Translations under genes and position numbers: made by a program
Shown here: one piece after another, positions 31,265 through 40,698 of the stretch
Position numbering within the stretch: position 1 is the first letter of the stretch
How the letters are laid out: each line of letters begins with the position of its first letter
The notes under the pieces: generated by a model
Database searches by the model: none
Told to the model about the DNA's origin: nothing
Seen by the model: only the letters and a program-made list of their open reading frames with translations
Assembly: GCF_033546935.1 (NCBI RefSeq)
Contig: NZ_CP137854.1
Coordinates: 5,063,501-5,127,500, forward strand
DNA: 64,000 nt
Reading direction: 5' to 3'
Source: Xylophilus sp. GOD-11R
Lineage (GTDB): Bacteria; Pseudomonadota; Gammaproteobacteria; Burkholderiales; Burkholderiaceae_C

Positions 31265-31298
31265 ACCCGGCCTCGTTCGCAGCGAAGCCGGGTTTTTT
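31265..31298 (+). terminator. Intrinsic terminator in the metX leader
   Basis: ACCCGGC (31265-31271) and GCCGGGT (31287-31293) form a stem, with an inner TTCGC-GCGAA hairpin (31276-31286), followed by six T. It lies between the riboswitch-like fold and the metX start, so it could attenuate transcription. GACCGGC upstream (31245-31251) could pair with part of the 3' arm as an antiterminator (inference). Confidence 0.8.
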
Positions 31299-31323
31299 GT
31301 TGTCCTGTCGTGTTCCTCTCGCC

Positions 31324-32460
31324 ATGAATCTCATTGCACAGTCCCGGGCCATGCGCTTCGACGCAGCCCTGCGCCTGCGCAGCGGCGCCAGCATCGCAGG
31401 CTATACGCTGGCCTACGAAACCTACGGCAACCTCAACGCCGCGCGGTCCAACGCGGTGCTGGTCTGCCACGCGCTCAACGCATCGCACCATGTCGCCGGC
31501 GTCTATGCGGGGCAGGCCGGCTCCGAAGGCTGGTGGGACAACATGGTCGGCCCCGGCAAGCCGCTCGATACCGATCGTTTCTTCGTCGTCGGCATCAACA
31601 ACCTCGGCTCCTGCTTCGGCTCGACCGGCCCGGCCGACATCGATCCGGTGACCGGGGAGGCGCGCGGTGCCGACTTTCCGGTGGTCACCGTGGAAGACTG
31701 GGTCGAGGCCCAGGCCCGGCTGCTCGACGCGCTGGGCATCGGCCGGCTCGCCGCGGTCATGGGCGGCAGTCTCGGCGGCATGCAGGCACTGTCGTGGGCG
31801 ATCCAGTTTCCCGAGCGCGTGGGGCATGCGGTGGTAATCGCCAGCGCGCCCAACCTCAACGCCGAGAACATCGCCTTCAATGAAGTCGCGCGCCGCGCGA
31901 TCGTCACCGACCCGGATTTCCACGACGGCCACTTCTACCAGCATGGCACCGTGCCGAAACGGGGGCTACGCATCGCCCGCATGATCGGCCACATTACCTA
32001 TCTGAGCGACGACGTGATGAACACCCGCTTCGGGCGCGAGTTGCGGGATGCGGTGGCCTATCGCTACACCACCCAGGATGTCGAGTTTCAGATCGAGAGC
32101 TATCTGCGCCACCAGGGCGACAAGTTCAGCGAATACTTCGACGCCAATACCTATCTGCTGATTACCCGGGCGCTCGATTACTTCGACCCGGCCCGTGCCA
32201 CCGGCAGCAACCTGTCGAAGGCACTGGCGGTTTGCAAAGCGAAATTCCTGCTGGCGAGTTTCACCACCGACTGGCGCTTCGCCCCCGCGCGCAGCCGCGA
32301 GATCGTGCGGGCACTGCTCGACAACCGCATCGACGTGAGCTATGCCGAAATCGACGCGCCGCACGGCCACGACGCCTTCCTGCTCGACGACCCGCGCTAC
32401 CTGTCGTTGGTGGGGGCGTATTTCGAGCGTGTCGGCGCCGAACTGGAGGCTTCGGCATGA
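31324..32460 (+). CDS. metX: Homoserine O-acetyltransferase
   Basis: A 378-residue alpha/beta-hydrolase-fold enzyme that acylates homoserine from an acyl-CoA, the first committed step of methionine synthesis; some MetX enzymes use succinyl-CoA, so the acyl donor is not certain. The nucleophilic serine lies in [15 protein letters not shown] and the C-terminal His in [11 protein letters not shown], with the family's DSHVAG-like region as [12 protein letters not shown]. The ATG at 31324 ([12 protein letters not shown]) is chosen over upstream starts that overlap the terminator tail. It is coupled to metW by an ATGA overlap and lies behind a SAM-II-like leader. Confidence 0.95.
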   Translation: MNLIAQSRAMRFDAALRLRSGASIAGYTLAYETYGNLNAARSNAVLVCHALNASHHVAGVYAGQAGSEGWWDNMVGPGKPLDTDRFFVVGINNLGSCFGSTGPADIDPVTGEARGADFPVVTVEDWVEAQARLLDALGIGRLAAVMGGSLGGMQALSWAIQFPERVGHAVVIASAPNLNAENIAFNEVARRAIVTDPDFHDGHFYQHGTVPKRGLRIARMIGHITYLSDDVMNTRFGRELRDAVAYRYTTQDVEFQIESYLRHQGDKFSEYFDANTYLLITRALDYFDPARATGSNLSKALAVCKAKFLLASFTTDWRFAPARSREIVRALLDNRIDVSYAEIDAPHGHDAFLLDDPRYLSLVGAYFERVGAELEASA

Positions 32461-33047
32461 GCGATCTCGCCACCTACCGGCTCCTGTCGCAGTTGGTGCC
32501 GCGCGGCGCACGCGTGCTCGACCTAGGCTGCGGCGACGGCACCATGCTCGACCTGCTGGCCCGCGAACGTGGCTGCACCGGCTACGGCATCGAACTCGAC
32601 GACGCCAACGTGCTCGCCTGCGTGCGGCGCGGGGTCAACGTGATCCAGCGCAACCTCGAAAGCGGTCTGGACCTGTTCGACGACCAGGCCTTCGACGTCG
32701 TGCTGCAACTCGACACCCTGCAGCACCTGCGCAATGCCGAGACCATGCTGCTGGAGACGGTACGCGTCGGCCGCACGGGCATCGTCGCCTTTCCCAATTT
32801 TGCGCACTGGCCCAACCGGCTGTCGGTGCTGCAGGGTCGTATGCCGGTGACCAGGCGACTGCCCTACCAGTGGTACGACACACCGAACATTCGCGTGGGC
32901 ACCTTCCGTGATTTCGATGCCTTGGCGAGGCGCAATCGGTTGCAGGTTCTCGACGCGTTCGGATTACAGGGTGGGCGCGAGGTTCGTTGGTTTCCGAACG
33001 CACGCGCGGGCACCGCTGTGTTTCGACTGCAGGCGTCCGGGACGTAA
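32457..33047 (+). CDS. metW: Methionine biosynthesis protein MetW
   Basis: A 196-residue class I methyltransferase-like protein with the SAM motif [15 protein letters not shown]. Family members almost always follow metX and have been shown in some bacteria to be required for or to stimulate MetX activity. Characteristic regions are [20 protein letters not shown] and [11 protein letters not shown]. The ATG at 32457 overlaps the metX stop. It shares the putative riboswitch with metX. Confidence 0.95.
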   Translation: MSDLATYRLLSQLVPRGARVLDLGCGDGTMLDLLARERGCTGYGIELDDANVLACVRRGVNVIQRNLESGLDLFDDQAFDVVLQLDTLQHLRNAETMLLETVRVGRTGIVAFPNFAHWPNRLSVLQGRMPVTRRLPYQWYDTPNIRVGTFRDFDALARRNRLQVLDAFGLQGGREVRWFPNARAGTAVFRLQASGT

Positions 33048-33221
33048 ATGAATGCATCCATGCGCTACCGGCGCGCTTCATTGCAAACACAGCGGTGACA
33101 TGGGTTTGGGTGACCATCGCCTCGCAACATTGGTTAAATAGCGTTACTCATATTGCGAAAAACCGGGAAGCTTTGCGCGTAAGTGGTCCCTAGCATCAGG
33201 TCTCCTTTTAACGGAGAACCC

Positions 33222-33806
33222 ATGGCGCTTCAATCCAACTTCTTCGGCAGCAAACGCGATGCCGACACCCCTGTAGCCCGCCCGGGCGCATCCACCAACA
33301 GCGCGGGCACGACCGTGACCCTGCCGTCCTCCTCAAGCACCGCCAGCAGCGCTTCCACCCCTGCCCCCGCATCCTTGATGCGCGACGTCAAGCCGGCCGT
33401 CACCACGCCGGTGAGCACCGGCGACAGCGTCAAGGCCGAGAACCCCAGCAAGCTGACCGTCGGGCCGAACATCAAGCTCAAGGGCGTGGAGATCACCGAC
33501 TGCGACACGCTCGTGGTCGAGGGATTGGTCGAGGCGACGATGGATTCGCGGGTGATGCAGGTCGAGGAAGAGGGCGCCTTCAAGGGCTCGGCGCAGGTCG
33601 ACTTCGCCGAGATCCGGGGAAACTTCGAAGGCACGCTCAACGCCCGCACGCGCCTGGTCATCCGGTCGACCGGCAAGGTCACCGGCCATGTCCGCTATGG
33701 CAGCGTGATCATCGAAGAGGGCGGCCAGCTCGGCGGCGAAGTGCATTTCGGCGCTGCGCCCACCCTGGCCAGCACCTCGTCGCGCGTCGAGGCGGCGGCT
33801 GCCTGA
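33222..33806 (+). CDS. Bactofilin family protein
   Basis: A 194-residue protein with a Ser/Thr/Pro/Ala-rich N-terminal tail (about 85 residues) and a C-terminal bactofilin (DUF583) beta-helix domain: KLTVGPNIKLKGVEITDCDT, LVVEGLVEATMDSRVMQVEE and ARTRLVIRSTGKVTGHVRYG. Bactofilins polymerise without nucleotide into filaments that localise cell-wall or polar machinery. The ATG at 33222 follows GGAG by about 7 bases. The gene stands alone, 6 bp from the convergent DUF72 gene. Confidence 0.92.
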   Translation: MALQSNFFGSKRDADTPVARPGASTNSAGTTVTLPSSSSTASSASTPAPASLMRDVKPAVTTPVSTGDSVKAENPSKLTVGPNIKLKGVEITDCDTLVVEGLVEATMDSRVMQVEEEGAFKGSAQVDFAEIRGNFEGTLNARTRLVIRSTGKVTGHVRYGSVIIEEGGQLGGEVHFGAAPTLASTSSRVEAAAA

Positions 33807-33812
33807 GCATGT

Positions 33813-34640
33813 TCAGGCCAACGGCGCCAGGCCGAGCCGCCGCAGCATGGCCGCGGCGGCGGCTGGCGCCCGCTCTTTCGCGCCGTTGATGAAGTAGACG
33901 AAGACATCGCGGCGATCGGTCTCCGGTCCGTCCTCGGGGCTCACCTGTTCGAGGCCGACGGGTCGTTTGCCCTCGCTCCAGGCGCGCGCGCACTGCGTCC
34001 AGCGGTCGAGCGCCGCATCGTCGTAGCCGGTCACCACGTCGGCCGAGGCCATCATCAGCCGGGCGTAGACGAAGTCGGTCGTGGCGTCCGGAATGGACAC
34101 GAACTTGTCCGCATCGGTGAAGACGATGGCGCAGCGGTGGCGCCGGGCCATGGCGACGAATGCCGGATCGCGGAACGACGGGTGGCGCACGTCGAGCACG
34201 TGTCGCAGGGCAACACCGTCCCGGCGCTCGGGCAGCAGGCCAAGGAACGCCGAAAAGTCGTCCGGGTCGAACACCTTGCTCGGCATGAACTGCCAGACGA
34301 CGGGCCCGAGCTTCTCACCCAGCTCGGCCACACCGCTGTTGATGAAGCGATCCACCGATTCGCCGGCCTCGGCCAGCACCCGCCGATGGGTGCAGTACTG
34401 CGACGCCTTGACCGAGAACATGAAGCCGCGCGGCGTGGCGTCGCGCCACTTGGCGAAAGTGGCGGGCGTCTGGTTGCGATAGAACGTGCCGTTGATCTCG
34501 ATGGCCGGCAGCTGCCGGCTGGCCCAGTGCAGTTCCTGGGCGTGCGGCAGGCCTTCGGGATAAAAATTGCCGCCGCGCCATGGCTCGAAGGTCCAGCCGC
34601 CGATGCCGGTGCGAATGCGGTGTTCGTTCTGGTCCCCCAT
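33813..34640 (-). CDS. DUF72 family protein
   Basis: A 275-residue TIM-barrel-like protein of DUF72 (YecE family). Visible family features: RTGIGGWTFEPWRGGNFYPE at the N-terminus, IEINGTFYRNQTPATFAKWR, FMFSVKASQYCTHRRVL and DVRHPSFRD. The biochemical role is not established. It is divergent from the M20 peptidase gene with 108 bp between them. Confidence 0.9.
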   Translation of the reverse strand: MGDQNEHRIRTGIGGWTFEPWRGGNFYPEGLPHAQELHWASRQLPAIEINGTFYRNQTPATFAKWRDATPRGFMFSVKASQYCTHRRVLAEAGESVDRFINSGVAELGEKLGPVVWQFMPSKVFDPDDFSAFLGLLPERRDGVALRHVLDVRHPSFRDPAFVAMARRHRCAIVFTDADKFVSIPDATTDFVYARLMMASADVVTGYDDAALDRWTQCARAWSEGKRPVGLEQVSPEDGPETDRRDVFVYFINGAKERAPAAAAAMLRRLGLAPLA

Positions 34641-34748
34641 GCCTGGTCTCCCTGTTTGCGCCGAGCGGCGGTAACCCCATTGTGGTCGGCGTCGTCCATG
34701 GCGGCGTAAAGTGCTGTGACCACATCATCCGCACCCCAGGACAGCCCC

Positions 34749-36239
34749 ATGAACGCACCCCTGCACCGCGAGATCCCCGCCGGCCTGCTCGATTCGGCCC
34801 GGCTGGGAGCCGAAATCACCGAACAATGGGACGGCGACATCGTCCGCCAGATCACCGACTACATCGCCGTGCCGGCCAAGTCGCCCGGCTTCGAGAAGGA
34901 CTGGGCCGCGCTGGGCTATATCGACCTGGTGGTGCGCAATGCTGCCGACTGGGTCGAGCGGCAGAAGGTCGAAGGCCTGTCGCTCGAGGTGATCCGCCTG
35001 CCCGGCCGCACGCCGGTGCTGTTTTTCGAGGTCGCCGCGTCCACCGGCACGGCCGGCACGCCGCGCACCGGCACCCAGACGGTGCTGATGTATGGTCATC
35101 TCGACAAACAACCCGAATTCACCGGCTGGCGCAGCGACCTCGGGCCATGGTCGCCCAAGTACGAGGACGGCAAGCTCTACGGACGCGGCGGCGCCGACGA
35201 CGGCTATGCGGTGTATGCCTCCATCGCCGCCATCCAGGCCCTCAAGCGACAGGGCGCGGCGCATCCGCGCATCGTCGGGCTGATCGAAACCTGCGAGGAA
35301 TCCGGCTCCTACGACCTGCTGCCGTATGTCGACGCCCTGCGGCCACGCCTGGGCGATGTCGGTCTAGTGGTCTGCCTGGACTCCGGCGCCGGCAACTACG
35401 ACCAGCTTTGGCTCACCAACAGCCTGCGCGGCATGGCCGGCGGCACCCTGCGGGTGGAAGTGCTGACCGAAGGCGTGCATTCGGGCGACGCTTCCGGACT
35501 CGTGCCGTCGTCGTTCCGCATCCTGCGCCACCTGCTCGACCGTCTGGAGGACAGCGCCACCGGCCGGCTGCTGCCGGCGAGTTTTCACTGCGAAGTCCCG
35601 GCCGACCGCCTGGAGCAGACCCGCGCCACCGCCGCCGTCCTGGGCGACGAAGTCACCAAGCGCTTTCCCTGGGCGCATTACGACTGCGGCGGCTCCACCC
35701 TGCAGGTGCTGCCGACCACCGGCGACCCGGTCGAGGCGTTGCTCAACCGCACCTGGCGGCCGACCCTGTCGGTGACTGGCGCCGAGGGCTTCCCGGCCAT
35801 GAAGGACGCCGGCAACGTGCTTCGGCCTTTTACAGCCTTCAAGCTCAGCCTGCGCCTGCCGCCGCTGGTCGAGGCCGGAGGCGCGGTGCAGGAGCTCAAG
35901 CGCCTGCTCGAAGACAACGCGCCCTATCAGGCCAAGGTCACCTTCGAAGGCGGCGGCGGTGCCACCGGCTGGAACGCGCCGTCGACCTCACCGTGGTTCG
36001 AACAGGCGCTGGACGCGGCTTCGCTCGCCCATTTCGGCGCGCCCTGCGGCCACATCGGACAAGGCGGCACCATTCCGCTGATGAACCTGTTGAGCCAGGG
36101 CTTCCCGACGGCGCAGATGATGGTTTGCGGCGTGCTCGGCCCACGCAGCAATGCGCACGGACCGAACGAGTTCCTGCACGTGCCCTACGCCAAGCGGCTG
36201 ACGGCGGCGGTGGCCGAGGTCATCGCCCGCATGCCCTGA
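34749..36239 (+). CDS. M20 family metallopeptidase
   Basis: A 496-residue zinc-dependent amidohydrolase of the M20 family (dipeptidase/carboxypeptidase type). Metal and catalytic residues are present: MYGHLDKQPEF (His and Asp), LYGRGGADDGYAVY (bridging Asp), ETCEESGSYD (Glu pair), CLDSGAG and HGPNEFLH (His). The central dimerisation domain lies around residues 235-375. An upstream GTG (34716) is in frame, but the ATG at 34749 gives the natural start. The substrate, probably a dipeptide or N-acyl amino acid, is unknown. It is convergent with rsmE. Confidence 0.9.
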   Translation: MNAPLHREIPAGLLDSARLGAEITEQWDGDIVRQITDYIAVPAKSPGFEKDWAALGYIDLVVRNAADWVERQKVEGLSLEVIRLPGRTPVLFFEVAASTGTAGTPRTGTQTVLMYGHLDKQPEFTGWRSDLGPWSPKYEDGKLYGRGGADDGYAVYASIAAIQALKRQGAAHPRIVGLIETCEESGSYDLLPYVDALRPRLGDVGLVVCLDSGAGNYDQLWLTNSLRGMAGGTLRVEVLTEGVHSGDASGLVPSSFRILRHLLDRLEDSATGRLLPASFHCEVPADRLEQTRATAAVLGDEVTKRFPWAHYDCGGSTLQVLPTTGDPVEALLNRTWRPTLSVTGAEGFPAMKDAGNVLRPFTAFKLSLRLPPLVEAGGAVQELKRLLEDNAPYQAKVTFEGGGGATGWNAPSTSPWFEQALDAASLAHFGAPCGHIGQGGTIPLMNLLSQGFPTAQMMVCGVLGPRSNAHGPNEFLHVPYAKRLTAAVAEVIARMP

Positions 36240-36255
36240 GACGGGCTCGTCGGCG

Positions 36256-36966
36256 TCAGCCCAGCAGGCGCATCAGCGCAGCGAGCGGCGCGGTTTCGGC
36301 GCGCAGGATCTGCGGCCCCAGGCGCACCGGCGCAAAGCCGGCTTCCATCGCGGCGGCCTCTTCCTGGGGCGTCAGCCCGCCTTCCGGGCCGGAAAGAAAG
36401 CAAGCCTCGACCGGGTCGCCGGTCTGCAGCGGCGCCGAACCGTCGGCCAACGAAAGCAGATAACGCTGCACGCCGTCCGCCAGCTTCGGCTGGTGAAGCC
36501 AGTCGGCCAGGCTGGCCAGCGGCCTGACTTCCGGCACCCGGTTGCGCCCGCATTGTTCGCAGGCCGCGACGGCCACCGCCTGCCAGTGCGCGGCCTTCTT
36601 CTCGGCCCGCTCGCCCGACAGTCGCAAGACGGTCCGTGCACTCATGAGCGGCTGAATGCTGGCGGCCCCGAGTTCGGCCGCCTTCTCCACCAACCAGTCC
36701 ATGCGTTCGTTCGCCGGCATGCCCAGCGCCAGATGAATGGTGCGCGGCGCCTCGCGCTCCACCGGGTCGAAAGCGCCAATCTCCACCGCCACATCGCTGC
36801 GGCCCATGCGGGTGATGACGGCCGTGTACTCGCCGCCCCGGCCATCGAACAGCGTGACGGTGTCGCCCGGCTGCATGCGCAGCACCTGCACATGGCGTGC
36901 GGCACCGGCCGGAAGCTCGAACGCCGCACCAGTGGAGAGCGGCTGTGAACAGAAGATGCGCGGCAT
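36256..36966 (-). CDS. rsmE: 16S rRNA (uracil(1498)-N(3))-methyltransferase
   Basis: A 236-residue SPOUT methyltransferase that modifies U1498 of 16S rRNA. It starts MPRIFCSQPLSTGAAFELP, has the PUA-like N-terminal domain, and the SAM-binding knot shows FLSGPEGGLTPQEEAAA and LGPQILRAETAPLAALMRLL, typical of RsmE. The frame is open far upstream into amgK but the ATG at 36966 is supported by family length. It lies 17 bp after amgK on the same strand. Confidence 0.95.
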   Translation of the reverse strand: MPRIFCSQPLSTGAAFELPAGAARHVQVLRMQPGDTVTLFDGRGGEYTAVITRMGRSDVAVEIGAFDPVEREAPRTIHLALGMPANERMDWLVEKAAELGAASIQPLMSARTVLRLSGERAEKKAAHWQAVAVAACEQCGRNRVPEVRPLASLADWLHQPKLADGVQRYLLSLADGSAPLQTGDPVEACFLSGPEGGLTPQEEAAAMEAGFAPVRLGPQILRAETAPLAALMRLLG

Positions 36967-36983
36967 GTCGCGGCGGCCGTCGG

Positions 36984-38078
36984 CTAGACGCGACCGAAGG
37001 CGTAGCCGGTGGCGACCTCGGTGCCCTCGATCCGGTCGAGCACCTTGAGCAAGGGCCCCAGCGCGCGATAGCGGTCGCAGGTGGAGCGGATGTAGCCGAT
37101 GAAGCGTGGCGTGTCCGCGAGGTAGCGCGGCTTGCCGTCGCGCAAGGTGAGCCGGGCGAAGATGCCGGCCACTTTCAGGTGCCGCTGCAGGCCCATCCAT
37201 TCGACCTCGGCGTAGAAGGCGCCGAAGTCGTCGCCGACCGGCAGGCCGGCCTTGCGCGCGGCTTCCCAGTAGCGCACGGTGACGTCGATCACCAGGTCTT
37301 CGTCCCAGCTCAGGAAGGCGTCGCGCATCAGGCTGGCGATGTCGTAGGTGATGGGGCCGTACACCGCGTCCTGGAAATCGAGCACGCCCAGCGGCGCGGC
37401 CGGGTCGTGGTCGTCGACCATGAGGTTGCGCGGCATGAAGTCGCGGTGCACGAAGACCTGCGGCGCTGCCAGGTTGCGAGCGACGATCTGGTCGAACGCC
37501 GACGCCAGCGTGGCGGCATCGGCGCCTTCCAGCTTCACCTGCCGGTAGGCACCCAGGTACCACTCGGGAAACAGCGCGAGTTCGCGCCGCAGCAGGGCTT
37601 CGTCATAGACGGGCAGCACGGCCGGGCGGGACGACACCTGCCACGCCACCAGCGCGTCGATCGCCTTGCGGTACAGCGGCAGGGCGGCCGCGCCGTCGGC
37701 CGGATCGATCACGTCGAGCATGGTGCGCCGGCCGAGGTCGTCGAGGAGCAGAAATCCGTGTTCGGCGTCCCAGGCGAGCACGCGCGGCGCGCGCAGGCCG
37801 GCGTCGGCCATGAGCGAGGCGATCTGCACGAACGGCCGGCTGTCTTCCTTGTCGGGAGGTGCGTCCATCACGATGGCGCTGCCGCCCGGCATGGCAGGAG
37901 CGTCGATCCGGAAGTAGCGGCGAAAGCTCGCATCGGCCGAAGCGAGCCGCAAGGTGGCCGGCGCCAGGCCGTGTGGCGGGGCGACGGCGGCGAGCCAGCG
38001 CGCGAAAGCTTCGGCTCGCGCCGGGTCTGCCCAGGCGATGGTGGAGGACGGCGCGGGCAGGGTATCGGGTGGGGTCAT
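36984..38078 (-). CDS. amgK: Anomeric MurNAc/GlcNAc kinase-like phosphotransferase
   Basis: A 364-residue kinase of the aminoglycoside-phosphotransferase fold. The Brenner motif FVHRDFMPRNLMV gives the catalytic Asp and metal-binding Asn, and GVLDFQDAVYGPITYD the DFG-like Asp. The stretch DASFRRYFRID is typical of AmgK, which phosphorylates MurNAc or GlcNAc at C1 in the cell-wall recycling pathway. It is divergent from lptD, as in pseudomonads and other proteobacteria, which supports the symbol. The usual partner murU does not follow; rsmE does. Confidence 0.85.
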   Translation of the reverse strand: MTPPDTLPAPSSTIAWADPARAEAFARWLAAVAPPHGLAPATLRLASADASFRRYFRIDAPAMPGGSAIVMDAPPDKEDSRPFVQIASLMADAGLRAPRVLAWDAEHGFLLLDDLGRRTMLDVIDPADGAAALPLYRKAIDALVAWQVSSRPAVLPVYDEALLRRELALFPEWYLGAYRQVKLEGADAATLASAFDQIVARNLAAPQVFVHRDFMPRNLMVDDHDPAAPLGVLDFQDAVYGPITYDIASLMRDAFLSWDEDLVIDVTVRYWEAARKAGLPVGDDFGAFYAEVEWMGLQRHLKVAGIFARLTLRDGKPRYLADTPRFIGYIRSTCDRYRALGPLLKVLDRIEGTEVATGYAFGRV

Positions 38079-38206
38079 GGATAATCGATTCTACAAAGCC
38101 GCCCACCGGGCAGGTTTTGTCCTGCAAGACGAGTTTTGCCGCTCGTCGGTTCCGCCGACCCCTGTTTATTTCGCTGTACGCCCGAACGCCACGGCTCCGC
38201 CGACCG

Positions 38207-40636
38207 ATGCCCCGACCGAAGATCGCCTTGCTCTCCCGTCCGTCGCCCTGGCCGCGCGCGGGACGTGGCCCGTTCTCACTCCGCGCCACCGCCTGGGCCA
38301 GCCACGCGCTGGTCGCGGCGACGCTGCTGCAGGGCGGCAACGCCTGGGCGCAGCTCGCAGCCGCCACGGCCGACGAACCGCTCATGCTGCGACGCACCCC
38401 CTTGCTGCGCGATGTGATTCCGTCGGAGCAGCGCCGCAACCTCCCGATCTTCGTGACCGGCGAGCGCACCACCGGCCTGACCGACTACCGCACCACCGTC
38501 GAGGGCAACGCCGAATTCCGGCGCGCCGACATCGTGATCCGCGCCGACAAGCTCGACTACACCCAGCCCGACGATCTCGCCATCGCCATGGGCAACGTGT
38601 ACATCAACCGCGCCGGCGATATCTTCACTGGGCCGCACCTGGAGCTGCAGATCGACGCGATGCAGGGCTTCTTCGAGCGGCCCAGCTATCGGTTCCTGGG
38701 CACCAACGCCTACGGCCAGGGTTCGCGCATCGACTTCATCGACGACCAGCACATGGTCATCCACGACGTCACCTACACCACCTGCCAGCGCCGACCGGGT
38801 CCGAGCTGGATGCCCGACTGGGTCATTTCCGCCCGGTCGCTGGAAATCGACCAGGGCACCGGCCAGGGTGTGGCGCACGACGGGGTGATGCAGTTCAAGG
38901 GCCTGCGCATGCCGGCCGTGCCGTCGCTGTCCTTTCCGCTGACCGAGGCCCGCCAGTCCGGCTTCCTGCCGCCGGTCATCGGCCTGAACAGCATCAGCGG
39001 CGTCGAGACGATGATTCCGTACTACTGGAACATCGCGCCCAACCGCGACGCCACGCTCTATCCCTCGCTGCTGAGCAAGCGGGGGGTCGATCTGGCGGGC
39101 GAATTCCGCTATCTGGAAAGCAACTATCGAGGCCAGATTCGCGGCAACTACATGCCCGACGACCAGCTGCGCAACGGCATCGACCGCTGGGGCATTTCGG
39201 CGCTGCACACCGGAACGATCGACACCGGCATCGACGCCGTCGGCGCGGTGGGCTTCAGCGCCAACATCAATCGCGCGAGCGACAACAACTACTGGCGCGA
39301 TTTCCCGCGCACCAGCGTCTCGCTGACCCAGCGCCTGCTGCCGACCGACCTCAACTTCAGCTGGGGCCGCGGCGACTTCACGCTCAATGCGCGATCGCTC
39401 AAGTGGCAGACCCTGCAGGACGTCAACTCAGTCATCGTGCCGCCGTACGACCGCCTGCCGCAGGTGGTGGCGCGCTACGGCAAGCTCGACGCCAACGGCT
39501 TCGATTACTCGGTCGAAGCCGACTACACGCAGTTCGAATCGAACCCATCGCTGACCAACCAGCCCAACGCGCGCCGGCAATACCTGCTGGGGCAGATCAG
39601 CCGGCCTTTCCTGGCGCCGGGCGGGTTCTTCACCCCCAAGGTGCAGCTGCACAGCCGGCACTACGATTTCGAATACGCACTGGCCTCCACCGGCCAGACG
39701 CAGGACAACGTCACCGTCCCGACTTTCAGCATCGACAGCGGCTTGGTCTACGAACGCAACACCAGCCTCCTGGGCCGTGCTCTCATCCAGACGCTGGAGC
39801 CGCGCGCCTTCTATGTCCGCACGCCCTTCCGCAACCAGAACAACCTGCCCAACTACGACACCGCGCGCAGCGACTTCAACTTCGCCTCGATCTACAACGA
39901 GAACGCGTTCGTCGGCAACGACCGGATCTCCGACAACAACCTGCTGACGGTCGGCGTCACCACCCGCCTGATCGACGCCAACACCGGTGCCGAGGCTGCC
40001 AAGTTCGGCATCGCGCAACGCCTGCGTTTCCAGGACCAGAAAGTCGTGCTGCCCGGTGAAGCGCCGGTCACCGACCGCCTGAGCGACGTGATGGTGGGCG
40101 GCTCGGTCAACTGGACCGAGAAGTGGGCCTTCGACTCCACCGTGCAGTACAACCCCAAGACCGATCGCTCGGTGCGCTCGAGCATCGGCGGGCGCTACAG
40201 CCCCGGCGACTACCGGCTGATCAATGCCGCCTACCGATTGCAGCGCGGCACCAGCGAGCAGGTCGACGTCGGCTGGCAATGGCCCATCAACGACCTCTGG
40301 GGTGATTTCGGGCAGGAGCTCGGCCGCGGTCGTGGCCAGGGTCCGGGACGTCTCTACACGGTCGGACGCGTCAACTACAGCATGTTCGACAGCAAGATTA
40401 CCGATGCCGTCGTCGGCTTCGAATACGAAGGCGACTGCTGGATCGGCCGGGTGGTGCTGGAGCGGCTGCAGAGCAGCACCACCACCGCCAACAAGCGCCT
40501 GCTGTTCCAGATCGAATTCTTCGGCATGTCGCGCGTCGGTTCCAGCCCGCTCGAAATCCTGCGCCGAAGCATTCCCCGCTACCAGTACCTGAACGAACAG
40601 GTGATGACACCGAGCCGTTTCAGCAACTACGACTAG
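38207..40636 (+). CDS. lptD: LPS-assembly protein LptD
   Basis: An 809-residue outer-membrane barrel that inserts LPS in the outer leaflet together with LptE. The N-terminus is a signal peptide region (SHALVAATLLQGGNAWAQ) after a basic stretch. An OstA/LptA-like beta-jellyroll follows (about 85-190: YRTTVEGNAEFRRADIVI) and then the 26-strand barrel. Only two cysteines are visible outside the signal peptide, in YTTCQRRPG and EGDCWIGRV, enough for a single disulfide, where E. coli has four. The start is the ATG at 38207, although the frame is open upstream. lptD-surA-rsmA order is conserved. Confidence 0.95.
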   Translation: MPRPKIALLSRPSPWPRAGRGPFSLRATAWASHALVAATLLQGGNAWAQLAAATADEPLMLRRTPLLRDVIPSEQRRNLPIFVTGERTTGLTDYRTTVEGNAEFRRADIVIRADKLDYTQPDDLAIAMGNVYINRAGDIFTGPHLELQIDAMQGFFERPSYRFLGTNAYGQGSRIDFIDDQHMVIHDVTYTTCQRRPGPSWMPDWVISARSLEIDQGTGQGVAHDGVMQFKGLRMPAVPSLSFPLTEARQSGFLPPVIGLNSISGVETMIPYYWNIAPNRDATLYPSLLSKRGVDLAGEFRYLESNYRGQIRGNYMPDDQLRNGIDRWGISALHTGTIDTGIDAVGAVGFSANINRASDNNYWRDFPRTSVSLTQRLLPTDLNFSWGRGDFTLNARSLKWQTLQDVNSVIVPPYDRLPQVVARYGKLDANGFDYSVEADYTQFESNPSLTNQPNARRQYLLGQISRPFLAPGGFFTPKVQLHSRHYDFEYALASTGQTQDNVTVPTFSIDSGLVYERNTSLLGRALIQTLEPRAFYVRTPFRNQNNLPNYDTARSDFNFASIYNENAFVGNDRISDNNLLTVGVTTRLIDANTGAEAAKFGIAQRLRFQDQKVVLPGEAPVTDRLSDVMVGGSVNWTEKWAFDSTVQYNPKTDRSVRSSIGGRYSPGDYRLINAAYRLQRGTSEQVDVGWQWPINDLWGDFGQELGRGRGQGPGRLYTVGRVNYSMFDSKITDAVVGFEYEGDCWIGRVVLERLQSSTTTANKRLLFQIEFFGMSRVGSSPLEILRRSIPRYQYLNEQVMTPSRFSNYD

Positions 40637-40698
40637 CCGCCCGCCGTCACCAGCGCCCGGCAGCCTCCAACCATCGTCACGGACGAGCGTCCACCACC

